A stretch of 47,031 nt of DNA from Acidobacteria bacterium 13_1_20CM_3_53_8 (GCA_001920415.1 MNJR01000050.1:52996-100026), one strand, 5' to 3'; positions 34,013 to 43,228 are shown, counted from the first letter of the stretch. Made by a program: numbers and translations. The notes: generated by a model not told the origin, from the letters alone.

Positions 34013-35050
34013 ATGGAAGAACTTGAGCCAGCGAATGCGCGCGAGGCGCGTGTGATAGAAGACGAGAGAGAATTTGAAAAGTCTCTGCGCCCGACTCGTC
34101 TGGCCGAATACATAGGCCAGCGCCGTGCGACGGACAATCTTCGCATCTTCATCAAGGCAGCGCTTCGCAGGCGCGAGGCGCTGGATCACGTTCTGCTGAC
34201 GGGGCCGCCGGGGTTGGGAAAGACCACTCTGGCGCACATCGTTGCGAACGAGATGAGCGCGGAGCTTCGTTCGACCGCAGGGCCTGTAATTGAGAAGAGC
34301 GGCGACCTCGCGGCCATTCTCACGAATCTTCAAGAAAGTGACGTGCTCTTCATTGACGAGATTCATCGCCTAGCACCTGCTATCGAAGAGGTGCTGTATC
34401 CTGCGATGGAGGATTACAACCTAGACCTGATGATAGGGCAAGGGACGGCTGCGCGCTCTATAAAATTGGAGCTTCCAAGATTCACGCTTGTAGGCGCAAC
34501 AACGCGCGCAGGTTTGATTACCGCTCCGCTTCGCGGTCGCTTCGGAATCGTCTTTCATCTGGATTTTTACACGCACGAGGATTTGGAAGTTATCGTAAAA
34601 CGCTCTGCGGACATCCTTGGCGTCGTGATTGACGAAGGCGGCGCGCGTGAGATTGCACGGCGCGCTCGCGGGACTCCCAGAATAGTCAACCGGCTCTTGC
34701 GTCGCGTGCGCGATTACGCAGAAGTTGATTATGACGGGCGCATCACGCAAGAGGTTGCGAACGACGCGCTCAACCGCATGGAGGTTGACACCTACGGCCT
34801 TGACGAAGTTGATCGAAAACTTCTTCTGACCATTATAGAAAAGTTCAGCGGCGGCCCCGTCGGTCTAGGGACTATTTCGGCTTCGATTAACGAAGAGAAG
34901 GATTCAATCGAAGAGATCATAGAGCCTTACCTGATTCAAATAGGATTCTTGAATCGCACGCCGCGCGGTCGCATGGCTACGCGGCTGGCCTACGAGCATT
35001 TCGGTGTCAGCCCGCAACAGCAAAAGCCCACGCTATTCGATGGCGATTGA
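34013..35050 (+). CDS. ruvB: Holliday junction branch migration ATPase RuvB
   Basis: RuvB is the hexameric AAA+ motor for branch migration. The 345 residues contain [12 protein letters not shown], Walker [10 protein letters not shown] (64-72), Walker [10 protein letters not shown], sensor 1 VGATTRAGL, arginine-finger region APLRGRFGI, and the winged-helix end with [22 protein letters not shown] and PRGRMAT. Length is normal. No Shine-Dalgarno site between the repeat and the ATG. Confidence 0.97.
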   Translation: MEELEPANAREARVIEDEREFEKSLRPTRLAEYIGQRRATDNLRIFIKAALRRREALDHVLLTGPPGLGKTTLAHIVANEMSAELRSTAGPVIEKSGDLAAILTNLQESDVLFIDEIHRLAPAIEEVLYPAMEDYNLDLMIGQGTAARSIKLELPRFTLVGATTRAGLITAPLRGRFGIVFHLDFYTHEDLEVIVKRSADILGVVIDEGGAREIARRARGTPRIVNRLLRRVRDYAEVDYDGRITQEVANDALNRMEVDTYGLDEVDRKLLLTIIEKFSGGPVGLGTISASINEEKDSIEEIIEPYLIQIGFLNRTPRGRMATRLAYEHFGVSPQQQKPTLFDGD

Positions 35051-35108
35051 ATGAAGGATGATTTAACGTGAGTTCGACGTGAGAGAGAAAGAGGAAAGGA
35101 AGAAAACT

Positions 35109-35181
35109 ATCCACGCGCATCACACGCGCACGACACGAAGAGAAGAATTCGTTTAGTGTAGTTTAGTGTGTTTTAGTGGAT
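35109..35181. repeat. Decayed relative of the 29-bp inverted repeat
   Basis: Left arm ATCCACGCGCATCACACG... and right arm ending TTTTAGTGGAT resemble the perfect copy at 16856-16930 but have many mismatches. It lies in the 449-bp spacer 35051-35499 after ruvB. Confidence 0.7.
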
Positions 35182-35222
35182 AATTCACTTGCTCGTACTT
35201 CGTCTTATACCGAACTCACGTT

Positions 35223-35326
35223 GATTTAACCGCAAAGGACGCAAAGGATTTCGCAAAGGACTAAAAAAATTGAGTCTTATCTCTGCGACCTCTGCGAATA
35301 CCTCCAGCACCCTTTGCGGTTAAATC
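35223..35326. repeat. Inverted repeat GATTTAACCGCAAAGG
   Basis: The outer 16 bp (35223-35238 and 35311-35326) are exact complements; the inner arms repeat the words CGCAAAGGA and CTCTGCGA with mismatches. Apart from this and the preceding repeat, the spacer holds only the ribosome-binding region of the next gene. Confidence 0.85.
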
Positions 35327-35499
35327 CCAACTCTCAGCGCTCATCTCATATTGACCCACTACCTGCTCGGTTTCCAGACTTGTCAACCTGCGCCGTTTTA
35401 TGCAAAAATCTTCTTCGTTTTACAGCCTACCTTTTCGGTTCTGTATCACGCTCAGTCTCACTACTAACCCAGGGTTAAAAATTTGTAAGGAGTATTTTT

Positions 35500-36846
35500 A
35501 TGCAGTTCGATTTCCTCTTTCCCCCAAAACATTTTCGCGCGCTGCTGTGCCTCGCAGCCGCCCTCATTGTTGGTTGCGGCGCGCTTCGACCAGCGCAAGC
35601 GCAGCAGTTTTCTAACTTCGACCGTGATAGAGGCAAGGTTATGCTCAACCAGATCAGAAACGATCTGAGGAGCAACTACTACGACCCGAATTTTCACGGC
35701 ATGGACGTTGAAGCGCGCTTCAAGGCTGCCGAAGATAGGATTAAGCAGGCTACATCAAACAACCAGATTTTCGGCATCATCGCGCAGCTTCTGGCAGACC
35801 TGCACGACTCGCACACTTTCTTTATTCCTCCGTCGCGTGCTGTGACCATCGAATACGGTTGGAAGATGCAGGCAATCGGAGACGCCTGCATCGTCACGGC
35901 GATCAAGCCGGGCAGCGATGCCGAAGCGAAAGGCTTGAAAGTAGGCGATACAGTGCTCGCTATGGACAACTATCAGCCCACACGAGAGAACCTTTGGGTG
36001 CTAGATTATCTCTATTACTCACTAAAACCTCAGGCCGGTATGCATGTAGCTGTGCAGAGTCCCGGCGCAGGCCCGCGAGAGTTTGACATCATGGCGAACG
36101 TCAAGCAGGTAAGGCGTGTTCAAGACCTCACGAATGGAAGTGACATCTGGGACGTGATAAGAGAAGCTCAGAACGAGGACCGTCTGTACCGCCAGCGATA
36201 CATAGAGGCTGGCGACGACCTCATGATCTGGAAGATGCCGCAGTTCGACATGGACAGAAATGAAGTTGACAACTTCATGAATAAAGTGAGGAAGCATAAA
36301 GCTCTCATACTCGATTTGCGCGGCAACGGCGGCGGTGCCGAAGAGACGCTGCTCAGGCTCTTGGGCAACTTCTTCGATCACGATATTAAGATAGGCGACG
36401 TGAAACGGCGCAGGGATACCAAGCCGCTCGTAGCAAAAACGCGGGGCAGCGATATATTCAAAGGCCAGATCGTCGTTCTCATTGATAGCCAATCGGGTTC
36501 TGCCTCGGAACTCTTCGCACGTGTGATTCAACTGGAACATAGGGGCACGGTCATAGGCGACCACTCGGCTGGAGCAGTCATGCAAAGCAGACAATACTCG
36601 CATCAGGTCGGGGGCATGGAGGTGGTCGCGTTCTATGGCGTGAGCATCACGGAAGCTGACCTGATCATGACCGACGGCAAGAGCCTCGAAAACGTAGGCG
36701 TCACGCCGGACGAGCTTCTGCTGCCGACGCCCGCAGACCTTGCAGCGCAGCGCGACCCCGTTCTTGCGCACGCAGCAGAACTCGTGGGCGTCAAGCTAGA
36801 CCCCGCGCGCGCAGGAGCATTCTTCCCTGTAGAGTGGAGAAGATAG
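35500..36846 (+). CDS. S41-family (C-terminal processing) peptidase, exported
   Basis: 448 residues, excellent AAGGAG site 7 nt upstream. A signal sequence of ~35 residues has both a lipobox-like IVGC (Cys26) and an AQA site, so it is either a lipoprotein or periplasmic. Then an N-terminal helical part (HDSHTFF), a PDZ domain (~112-200: GDACIVTAIKPGSDAEAKGLKVGD), and the S41 catalytic core: LILDLRGNGGGAEE, VVLIDSQSGSASELFA with the probable nucleophile Ser334, and VIGDHSAGAV. The basic catalytic residue is not obvious to me. It probably forms an operon with the next gene, 75 bp on. Confidence 0.92.
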   Translation: MQFDFLFPPKHFRALLCLAAALIVGCGALRPAQAQQFSNFDRDRGKVMLNQIRNDLRSNYYDPNFHGMDVEARFKAAEDRIKQATSNNQIFGIIAQLLADLHDSHTFFIPPSRAVTIEYGWKMQAIGDACIVTAIKPGSDAEAKGLKVGDTVLAMDNYQPTRENLWVLDYLYYSLKPQAGMHVAVQSPGAGPREFDIMANVKQVRRVQDLTNGSDIWDVIREAQNEDRLYRQRYIEAGDDLMIWKMPQFDMDRNEVDNFMNKVRKHKALILDLRGNGGGAEETLLRLLGNFFDHDIKIGDVKRRRDTKPLVAKTRGSDIFKGQIVVLIDSQSGSASELFARVIQLEHRGTVIGDHSAGAVMQSRQYSHQVGGMEVVAFYGVSITEADLIMTDGKSLENVGVTPDELLLPTPADLAAQRDPVLAHAAELVGVKLDPARAGAFFPVEWRR

Positions 36847-36921
36847 AACTTTTTCGTGCATAATCTTGAGCGGAGCCGGGTATGGCAGTTAGAATGTCGC
36901 CCCCGACTCCGCTCAATAGTT

Positions 36922-38830
36922 ATGCGCTACGTTTCACCTAAACCATTTAATTATCTAGCAGCGCTCTGCTGCTTGATCCAATTCGCGCTCGCGCCTGCTT
37001 CAATCGAAGCGCAGAGGCAGAGCACGCCCGCACGCACTCAGAGAGCAAGCGGGGCAACGGCGCAACAAACTTCCTCTACAAATCATTCCCGCGCGAGCAT
37101 GGAGCTTCTCAATGAAGTTGCCGAGCGTGCGCGCTCCTTCGACGATCTCTATCAACGCGCGCATGTGCAAGCGCTGGCCGCAGACGCGCTCTGGCCTTTT
37201 GATAGAGAAAGAGCGCGCGCAATCTTTCTGCGAGCATGGGAAGCGGCCAAAGCATCAGACGACGCAGAGCAAGAACAGGACGGAAGAGAAATAGCGCGTG
37301 TGACTGAAGCGCGTGACGAAATTCTCTTGAAGGCTGCCGCGCGTGATAGCGTGCTTAGGGAGAGATTCCTGCGCGAGCTTCTCGCTCAAGAGAATGATGA
37401 AGACAATGCTGGTCAGAATAGCTCTTCCTCAACGCAGGACAGCTCTTCATCGAGCGTCTGGCGCGAGCCTAGCCCACAGAGTGCACGGCGCATCGAGTTA
37501 GGTTACGAACTGCTTAGGCGCGGCAACCCGGACGCAGCAATTAGTGTGGTTATGCCAGCAGCAAGCGAAGGCGTAAATGCAAGCTTGATGATATTTCTAC
37601 TACGCCTGCGTCAGAAGTATGTGCGACCGAACGGGGACGAGCTTCTGCTTGCTCTTATAGAGGCTGCGCGAAATGGCCTGCGAACTAATGCAAACACAAT
37701 ATTGCTTCTCTCCAGCCCAATCGTTTCGCCTGAACTTTTAGTGATAGTTGACGAACGCGGTTCTCTGCAACTTCGCTCAGTTCCAAGACCGGCAATGAGT
37801 AGCGGAGATAGCTTGTACCTCATAGACATGGATACATCCAACGGCCTTAGCGCCGCGCGCTCCATGCCATCAGTAAGCTCGGCCTTTTATAGCGTTGCTG
37901 CGAGCATTCTCCTGCGACCATCTTCAGAACAAGCGAACGCACAGCGCGAAGCAGTTGCAGTTTACTTTGCAATTACACGCCTGCTTCCCTTCTTCGTGCG
38001 CGACGCGCAGCAGTTTGTTCCTGAACTTCAAGCTCGCGCGAACTCTCTGGCCGAAGAGATCGAAACCGAGCGACCCTTTGCGAACTCAGTCGGATCAACT
38101 GGCGCACGCGCGAACAGAGGCCGAGCGCCAGCGAGTTTACCTCTCTATGGTGAAGACCGCTGCCGGCATTCGCGCGTGGGACAGAGCGCGCCGCGCTGCG
38201 GAGAACATTGAAGACCTGAATATGCGACACGCCGCGCTCTCTTTTATCGCCCTGAATCAGATTGCGGACATCTCGCGCGCATACGCCGATGAGAGAGAAG
38301 ATGATTACGAGTCGGTTCTAAAATTCGTGGACACGGCGGACGTGCCGCCGCTCGCACGAGCGTGGGGTTACGCGCAGGCGGCAGAGATTGCAGCGCGTAA
38401 GAAGAAAAATAAGCAGCGCGTTGTAGAACTTCTCGGCGAGGCTGGAAGATGGGCCAATCGCGTGGATGCCGGAACACCTGAGCGCGTAGCAGCGTATGCG
38501 GTCGTGGCTACTTCAGCCGCCCGCGTATCGGAAGAGCGCGCGTGGGGTGCGCTGCACGATGCTGTGAAGTCTGCCAACTCTGCGGAAGATTTTTCGGGCG
38601 AACAGGAGAAGCTTGCGATTTACGCCATCGAGAATCGAAGCGCAGAGCGCGAGCCGGAATTCAGCTTTACCTTTGACACTTTTCGTTTGGATAAAATTTT
38701 TGCGAAAATGGCTCGTCTGAATTTCGATGAAGCTTTGATGGAATCGCGCGCTCTGGAAGACGGCGTGCCGCGCTCAATCGCGCAGATCGCCATAGCGCGA
38801 GCAATACTTGAAAGAGCAGACAATAGATAG
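36922..38830 (+). pseudogene. Exported helical-repeat protein, interrupted by one frameshift
   Basis: The first frame runs from ATG 36922 (signal peptide NYLAALCCLIQFALAPASIEAQ) to a stop at 38211. The second continues to 38830. The switch lies at about 38060-38095: in frame one the sequence ELQARANSLAEEIETERP is helical and normal and then turns into FANSVGSTGARANRG, while frame two gives SDQLAHARTEAERQRVYLSM, a natural continuation. A one-base insertion (or equivalent) near the CGACCCTTTG run would explain it. The joined product is ~635 residues of alpha-helical repeats rich in Ala, Arg and Glu, with a Ser/Gln linker around residues 165-185. Family unknown. It may be a real pseudogene or a sequencing error. 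Confidence 0.75.
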
Positions 38831-38947
38831 TAAGCAGTAAGCAGTGAGCAGTAAGGAAGAAGGTTGAGAGGCTTGCTGTCTTGAATATAATCTCTCTCAA
38901 CCATGAATGCTCAGCAATTCTACTGCTCACTGCTTACTGCTCACTCT
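38829..38947. repeat. AGCAGTA 7-mer palindrome, second copy with conserved core
   Basis: Tandem AGCAGTA/AGCAGTG units (38832-38855) face CTGCTCA/CTGCTTA units (38922-38944). The core 38856-38922 matches that at 26608-26672 and contains its own stem, GGTTGAGAG with CTCTCAACC. Confidence 0.93.
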
Positions 38948-38951
38948 TTTT

Positions 38952-39875
38952 ATGTTTCGTTTCATCTCGTTTTCGCGCCACTCTTTCGGCGTGCGCAACC
39001 GCGCGCCGTGGGGAACTATTCTGAGTCACACGCTTCATCAGTTTCACGAGAACGACCTTTTTACTTCCTCTGCGGCGATGAGCTATTTCGGGTTGCTCAC
39101 GCTCTTTCCTGCGCTGCTGTTGCTGCTGGCGTTGAGCAACCTGACGACCGCAGGGAGCGAGATGCTCGCGCGCATCGTGCAGGTTTATCCGGGTTCTACG
39201 GAATTCCTGCGCTCTACCATCAGGTCGCTCTCGAATCTGAGCACAGAGGTCATAATCACTTGCGCCATCGTTGTGCTGTGGGCAGGCTCTTGGGTCTTCG
39301 CTGTGGTCGAGCGGGCGCTTAATCGAATATGGGGGACGACCTCGCGCACATTCCTGCACGGTCGCGCGCTCACGCTCGGCATGGTGGGCATAGTGGGCTT
39401 GCTACTTTCCGTTTCGGTTCTAGTCACATCAGTGCTGGTAACATTGCAGCAACTTGCATCGCGTCTGCCGTTGCGCGTTCTAGAACACCGCCCGACGCTC
39501 TCTTTGATAGCTAGCGCGACGTGGCAGCTTGTCTTCGCGCTCGTAAGCATTCTGGTCACCATCACGCTCTTCGTAATAGTCTATCGCTTCATGCCGAACG
39601 CGCGCGTCACCGTGCGAGACACTTTGCCGGGCGCAGTGCTCGGCGGGCTTCTGTGGGAGACCTCGAAATATATATTCGCATGGAGCCTTCACTACTTTCA
39701 CTATGACCAGATTTACGGCTCGGTCGGCGCTGTCGTGGCCGTTCTGACTTGGGGCTATTTCTCAAGTTTGATTCTACTTTTCGGCGCGCAACTGACCGCA
39801 GTGTTTCACTACGAGCACCCTGCGGGACCTATTAAAGCGACAGCCGCAGACGCTGCAATCGCGCCGCTACCGTGA
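38952..39875 (+). CDS. YihY/BrkB-family inner membrane protein
   Basis: The ATG at 38952 is 4 nt from the end of the repeat; upstream in-frame codons belong to the repeat. The 307 residues have six membrane segments and family hallmarks: FTSSAAMSYFGLLTLFPALLLL, ALNRIWGTTSR, LLWETSKYIFAWSLHYFHYDQIYGSVGAVVAVLTWGYFSSLILLFGAQLTA. Long mis-called ribonuclease BN; probably a transporter or flippase-like protein. No Shine-Dalgarno site. Confidence 0.9.
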   Translation: MFRFISFSRHSFGVRNRAPWGTILSHTLHQFHENDLFTSSAAMSYFGLLTLFPALLLLLALSNLTTAGSEMLARIVQVYPGSTEFLRSTIRSLSNLSTEVIITCAIVVLWAGSWVFAVVERALNRIWGTTSRTFLHGRALTLGMVGIVGLLLSVSVLVTSVLVTLQQLASRLPLRVLEHRPTLSLIASATWQLVFALVSILVTITLFVIVYRFMPNARVTVRDTLPGAVLGGLLWETSKYIFAWSLHYFHYDQIYGSVGAVVAVLTWGYFSSLILLFGAQLTAVFHYEHPAGPIKATAADAAIAPLP

Positions 39876-39878
39876 AGA

Positions 39879-39963
39879 ACAGTTTTCAGTTTACAGTTTT
39901 CAGTTTTCAGAAAGAAGCGCAAAGCTTTTTACTTAAAACTGAAAACTGTAAACTGAAAACTGT
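39879..39963. repeat. CAGTTTT 7-mer palindrome before queA
   Basis: Tandem CAGTTTT/CAGTTTA units (39880-39910) face AAAACTG/TAAACTG units (39935-39962), loop CAAAGCTTTTT. Note that the variant unit CAGTTTA is mirrored by TAAACTG, i.e. the arms match in detail. Confidence 0.95.
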
Positions 39964-39967
39964 TTTT

Positions 39968-41008
39968 ATGCTTGTTTCTGATTTCGATTATGAACTGCCG
40001 GAAGAGTTGATCGCGCAGCATCCTGTTGAGAGGCGCGACGCTTCGCGTATGCTCGTGCTTGATCGAAGCAAGAAGAGTTGGCATGATTCTCAGTTCGCAG
40101 AGTTCCCTTCTTACGTTCGACCAGAAGATACGCTCGTCATCAACAACACGCGCGTCTTTCCAGCGCGCCTGACAGGGCGGCGCGTGCCTACGGGCGGGCG
40201 CGTGGAGCTTTTCCTCGTAGAGGAGCGCGAGCCGCGAGTCTGGGAAACTCTTGCGCGCCCCGCGCGAAGATTGCAAGAGGGCACGCGGGTTGAATTCGGC
40301 GACGGGCGCATTCGTGCAGAGATTTTAAGAGAGTTTGAAGAAGGGCGACGACTCGTGCGCTTTTCATGCGAAGGAGATTTCGACTCGCTCCTTGATGAGA
40401 TTGGACAGACTCCGCTTCCGCCTTACATCAAGCGCGCCCCTTCGGCAAAGCTTGACGAAGACCGCGAGCGTTACCAGACCGTCTACGCAAGGACGCGCGG
40501 CGCAATCGCTGCGCCAACAGCAGGGCTTCACTTCACACAGCGCGTGCTCGATGAAGTGCGCGCACGCGGCGCTTGCATTACAGAGATAACGCTTCACGTG
40601 GGCTACGGAACTTTCGAGCCTGTGCGAGTCGAGGATTTGAGCGAGCACAAGGTTGCTCCCGAAGCGTTCGAGATTGACGCGAGCGCAGCCCGTAAGATAA
40701 ATAACGCGCGTGAGCGGGCGGGGCGCATCATTGCGGTTGGCACTACGACCACGCGCGCATTAGAATCTGCTGCGGACGAGAGCGGACGAGTTCGCTCAGG
40801 CGCTGGCCTAGCCTGGTTGACAATTACGCCGGGCTACAGGTTTCGCGCTGTTGACGCGCTGCTCACAAACTTTCACCTGCCGCGCTCATCACTGCTCGTG
40901 CTAGTATCGGCATTGGCCGGGCGCGATCTTGTGCTGGCGGCCTACGCCCACGCGGTTGCCTCGCGCTACCGCTTTTACAGTTACGGCGATTGCATGCTAA
41001 TAATTTAG
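39968..41008 (+). CDS. queA: S-adenosylmethionine:tRNA ribosyltransferase-isomerase
   Basis: QueA makes epoxyqueuosine in the wobble position of GUN tRNAs. The family N-terminus MLVSDFDYELPEELIAQHP fixes the start at 39968; the frame is open further upstream but only through repeat. Other motifs: RDASRMLVLDR, TLVINNTRVFPARL, GRVELFLVE, PPYIKR, YQTVYARTRGAIAAPTAGLHFT, THVGYGTF-like (LHVGYGTFEPVR), AVGTTTTRALES, and LLTNFHLPRSSLLVLVSALAG. Full length. The ATG is 5 nt from the repeat and no Shine-Dalgarno site is visible. Confidence 0.97.
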   Translation: MLVSDFDYELPEELIAQHPVERRDASRMLVLDRSKKSWHDSQFAEFPSYVRPEDTLVINNTRVFPARLTGRRVPTGGRVELFLVEEREPRVWETLARPARRLQEGTRVEFGDGRIRAEILREFEEGRRLVRFSCEGDFDSLLDEIGQTPLPPYIKRAPSAKLDEDRERYQTVYARTRGAIAAPTAGLHFTQRVLDEVRARGACITEITLHVGYGTFEPVRVEDLSEHKVAPEAFEIDASAARKINNARERAGRIIAVGTTTTRALESAADESGRVRSGAGLAWLTITPGYRFRAVDALLTNFHLPRSSLLVLVSALAGRDLVLAAYAHAVASRYRFYSYGDCMLII

Positions 41009-41074
41009 TGAATGGTAAATAGTGAAGAGAAGAAAACGCTTTCCACCATTTACTATTCACCATTTACCATTTAC
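41009..41074. repeat. AATGGTA 7-mer palindrome after queA
   Basis: AATGGTAAATAGTGAA (41011-41026) faces TTACTATTCACCATTTACCATT (41050-41071); loop AAAACGCTTTCC. It abuts the queA stop codon. Confidence 0.9.
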
Positions 41075-41082
41075 TTGTCTTT

Positions 41083-41646
41083 ATGGCTGTTCTTAAAAAA
41101 ATTCGTTCGCGATTCTGGTCGCAGGGTGAGGAACGGGACGACCATGAGATGGTCTTGGAGCAAGGCCCGCGCGCGTTGCCGTCGCAGGTGCAGTTGCGCT
41201 ACGACGTGCGGCCACTGACCGTTGCGCAGTTGGACGAGTGCTGGCGGCTTGACCAGCGCTGTTTCATTGACGGCGAGGCGTACAGCCGCGAGACCTTTGA
41301 ATACCTTTTGACTGCGCCCGAATCCGTCTCCTATCGCGCAGTAACTCCGAGCGGCCACATGGTTGGATTCATCGTCGGCCTTGTAGAGCCTGACCACACG
41401 GGACACATAACAACAGTAGGCGTCGCTCCCGAACACCGTCGGCGCGGCATAGCTCAGCGCATGATGCATAAGGTCGAGGACGGATTCCGCCGACGCAACG
41501 TACGCATGGTTCGTCTGGAAGTCCGTTCTGTGAACACGGGCGCGCAACACCTCTACAACGTGCTCGGCTACTCGGTCACACAACGCCTTCCCCGTTATTA
41601 CTCGAACGGCGGCGATGGGCTGCTGATGGTCAAATCAATAGAGTGA
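41083..41646 (+). CDS. GNAT-family N-acetyltransferase (RimI-like)
   Basis: 187 residues. After a ~35-residue basic start comes a GNAT fold: VRPLTVAQLDECWRLDQRCF, then MVGFIVGLVEPDHTGHITTVGVAPEHRRRGIAQRMM with the acetyl-CoA loop RRRGIA, and RLEVRSVNTGAQHLYNVLGY, as in RimI. RimI acetylates ribosomal protein S18, but related enzymes modify other targets, so the substrate is not fixed. Lies between two AATGGTA palindromes. Confidence 0.9.
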   Translation: MAVLKKIRSRFWSQGEERDDHEMVLEQGPRALPSQVQLRYDVRPLTVAQLDECWRLDQRCFIDGEAYSRETFEYLLTAPESVSYRAVTPSGHMVGFIVGLVEPDHTGHITTVGVAPEHRRRGIAQRMMHKVEDGFRRRNVRMVRLEVRSVNTGAQHLYNVLGYSVTQRLPRYYSNGGDGLLMVKSIE

Positions 41647-41716
41647 ATGGTAAATAGTAAATGGTGAATGGAGGAAAGCGGTTCTTCCATTCACCATTTA
41701 CTATTTACCATTTACC
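41644..41716. repeat. AATGGTA 7-mer palindrome between the GNAT gene and mglA
   Basis: Left arm 41645-41671 and right arm 41687-41715 match unit for unit (GTA, AGTA, GTG mirrored), loop AGGAAAGCGGTTCTTCC. It starts in the stop codon region of the GNAT gene and lies between convergent genes. Confidence 0.95.
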
Positions 41717-41722
41717 GCTTTT

Positions 41723-42307
41723 CTAACTCTTCCTTAACTCAGTTAAGACTTGCTTGGCTACGGCCTTCAGCGTGTCGAAGACGCCTATGCCTGTTGAGGC
41801 AACTGCTTCGACGACGGGTTCGCCCTTGCGTTGAAGTTCCAATGCGAGTTCCTGAACAGGGATGACGCTGGGCAGGTCTCTCTTGTTGAGTTGCAGAACA
41901 TAAGGGATGTTCATCAGGTCGTAGCCCTGCGAGTGAAGATTCTCTTCCAGGTTATAGAGCGATTCTATGTTCGCGTCCATGCGCTCTTCCTGCGAATCCG
42001 CTACGAAGACCACGCCGTCAACGCCCTTCAATATGAGTTTGCGCGAGGCGTCGTAGAAGACTTGCCCCGGCACAGTGTATAGATGAAAGCGTGTCTTGAA
42101 GCCGCGAACCGTGCCCAGTTCCAGCGGCATGAAGTCGAAGAAGAGCGTGCGGTCTGTCTCTGTAGCCAGACTTATCAACTTCCCCTTGGCCTGCGGAGCA
42201 GTCGAATCGAAAATGTACTGCAAGTTCGTGGTCTTGCCGCACAAGCCCGGCCCGTAGTAGACGATCTTGCAGTTGATCTCTCTGGATGCGTAGTTGATGA
42301 ACGTCAT
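41723..42307 (-). CDS. mglA: MglA-like small Ras-family GTPase
   Basis: MglA sets cell polarity and drives gliding in Myxococcus; relatives are widespread with MglB as GTPase-activating partner. The 194 residues have the P-loop GPGLCGKTT (19-27), [15 protein letters not shown], switch II in the MglA form [33 protein letters not shown], and base-binding NKRDLP. The DxxG motif is replaced by TVPG, as usual in MglA. It lies downstream of mglB. Confidence 0.95.
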   Translation of the reverse strand: MTFINYASREINCKIVYYGPGLCGKTTNLQYIFDSTAPQAKGKLISLATETDRTLFFDFMPLELGTVRGFKTRFHLYTVPGQVFYDASRKLILKGVDGVVFVADSQEERMDANIESLYNLEENLHSQGYDLMNIPYVLQLNKRDLPSVIPVQELALELQRKGEPVVEAVASTGIGVFDTLKAVAKQVLTELRKS

Positions 42308-42315
42308 GATGGTTA

Positions 42316-42414
42316 AGTGATGAGTGATGAGTGATGAGTGATAAGTGATAAGAGCAGTTTTCAGTTTTCAGTAAAAAGCTTTTCTCTTATCACTTATCAC
42401 TCATCACTTATCAC
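42316..42414. repeat. GTGATGA palindrome with an unpaired CAGTTTT insert
   Basis: Tandem GTGATGA/GTGATAA units (42317-42351) face TTATCAC/TCATCAC units (42386-42413). Between them is CAGTTTTCAGTTTTCAG without its mirror arm, then AAAAGCTTTT. It lies between mglB and mglA. Confidence 0.93.
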
Positions 42415-42893
42415 TAGCTGAAAAGGCTGTCTATATCTTCATCTGTGATTTCGGCGAAGGGTGACGTTGACATATTTTCTTTGCGGGTTTCGCGCTCGAT
42501 TTCAGCGAAGAGGTTTGCAAGTTCGCTGGAAACCTGCTTGACGCGCAGCTTTACCAACCCCAGGCTCGAACGCTCGTCGAATACAACCACGAGCAGCATG
42601 CGCCCAATAACACAGATGTGAATGCTCTCGCGCTCGCCTTCATGCGAGAGCGTAGGAAACTCTTTCTCTCCGATTAGCTTTGCCATGCCGCCCGTGGCTG
42701 CAACGTTTCCGGCGGCCAGGCTTGCAAGGCTCGTCGTGTCCAGATCGCCGACTTCACCGTGAACGGCAATCTCTTGCCCGTCTTTGTCAACCAGAAAAGC
42801 TACGCGAGCAGAGGAGTCCATGCGCAGGCGCGCCAGCACTGCTTTGATCTGGTGATACTGCTGTGCGCGCAAAATGATTGGTGTGTCTGGCAT
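42414..42893 (-). CDS. mglB: MglB-like roadblock/LC7-domain protein
   Basis: From ATG 42893 (MPDTPIILRAQQY) the protein has 159 residues; a TTG at 42932 would add thirteen. The roadblock fold is visible: helix IKAVLARLRMDSSARVAFLVDKDGQEIA, DLDTTSLASLAAGNVAATGGMAKLIGE, and ILVVVFDERSSLGLVKLRVKQ (LLVVVFDE in the sequence). Partner and likely GAP of MglA, encoded next to it in the same direction. Confidence 0.93.
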   Translation of the reverse strand: MPDTPIILRAQQYHQIKAVLARLRMDSSARVAFLVDKDGQEIAVHGEVGDLDTTSLASLAAGNVAATGGMAKLIGEKEFPTLSHEGERESIHICVIGRMLLVVVFDERSSLGLVKLRVKQVSSELANLFAEIERETRKENMSTSPFAEITDEDIDSLFS

Positions 42894-42997
42894 TGTTACA
42901 GTGTTCCAGATGAAACGGGCGCGCTTCTTCAAAGAGAAGCTGGAGAGGCTGATTGAGATTGAGGCTTTCGGACTTAACCTAGAGTGAAAGAAGAACT

Positions 42998-43102
42998 TCT
43001 GCCTTTCAAGACAATCCGCACGCCTTGCCTGTTAACGACCCGCTCGGAGGGCAAAGGGTCGTAAATCCATTAAGAACTTTAACACAGGCCAACAGAAGGC
43101 AG
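42998..43102 (+). ncRNA. Possible structured leader upstream of the histone-like/TPR gene
   Basis: Nested complementary segments: GCCTT (43022) with AAGGC (43096), CCTGTTAA (43028) with TTAACACAGG (43079), and ACGACCC (43035) with GGGTCGT (43056), enclosing a loop GCTCGGAGGGCAAA. An alternative pairing CTGCCTT (42999) with AAGGCAG (43096) competes with the outer stem. I cannot match it to a known riboswitch class. The 378-bp spacer 42894-43271 has no gene. Confidence 0.35.
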
Positions 43103-43228
43103 CAAGTGTTTTTCTTTGTTTGATTTTTTGAGCGCTTTGTTCATCCGAATTATTCAGATGATGCCCGCAAATTATCGTCTCTCGTTGATTTAGGTCTAAG
43201 CCTATGCTAAGCTACGCCGAGTTTTCAT

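Noticed and set aside
35400-35615. Plus-strand 71-codon frame before the S41 peptidase
   Set aside because: Overlaps the peptidase start in another frame; the peptidase has the strong ribosome-binding site.
39872-39967. Upstream extension of queA (33 codons, including an ATG-less start in the repeat)
   Set aside because: The added residues are pure CAGTTTT repeat translation; the family N-terminus begins at 39968.
43022-43100. Known riboswitch, SRP RNA, tRNA or attC site
   Set aside because: I tested the sequence by eye against the consensus of c-di-GMP, SRP, tRNA and attC elements and none fits; kept only as an unexplained structured leader.
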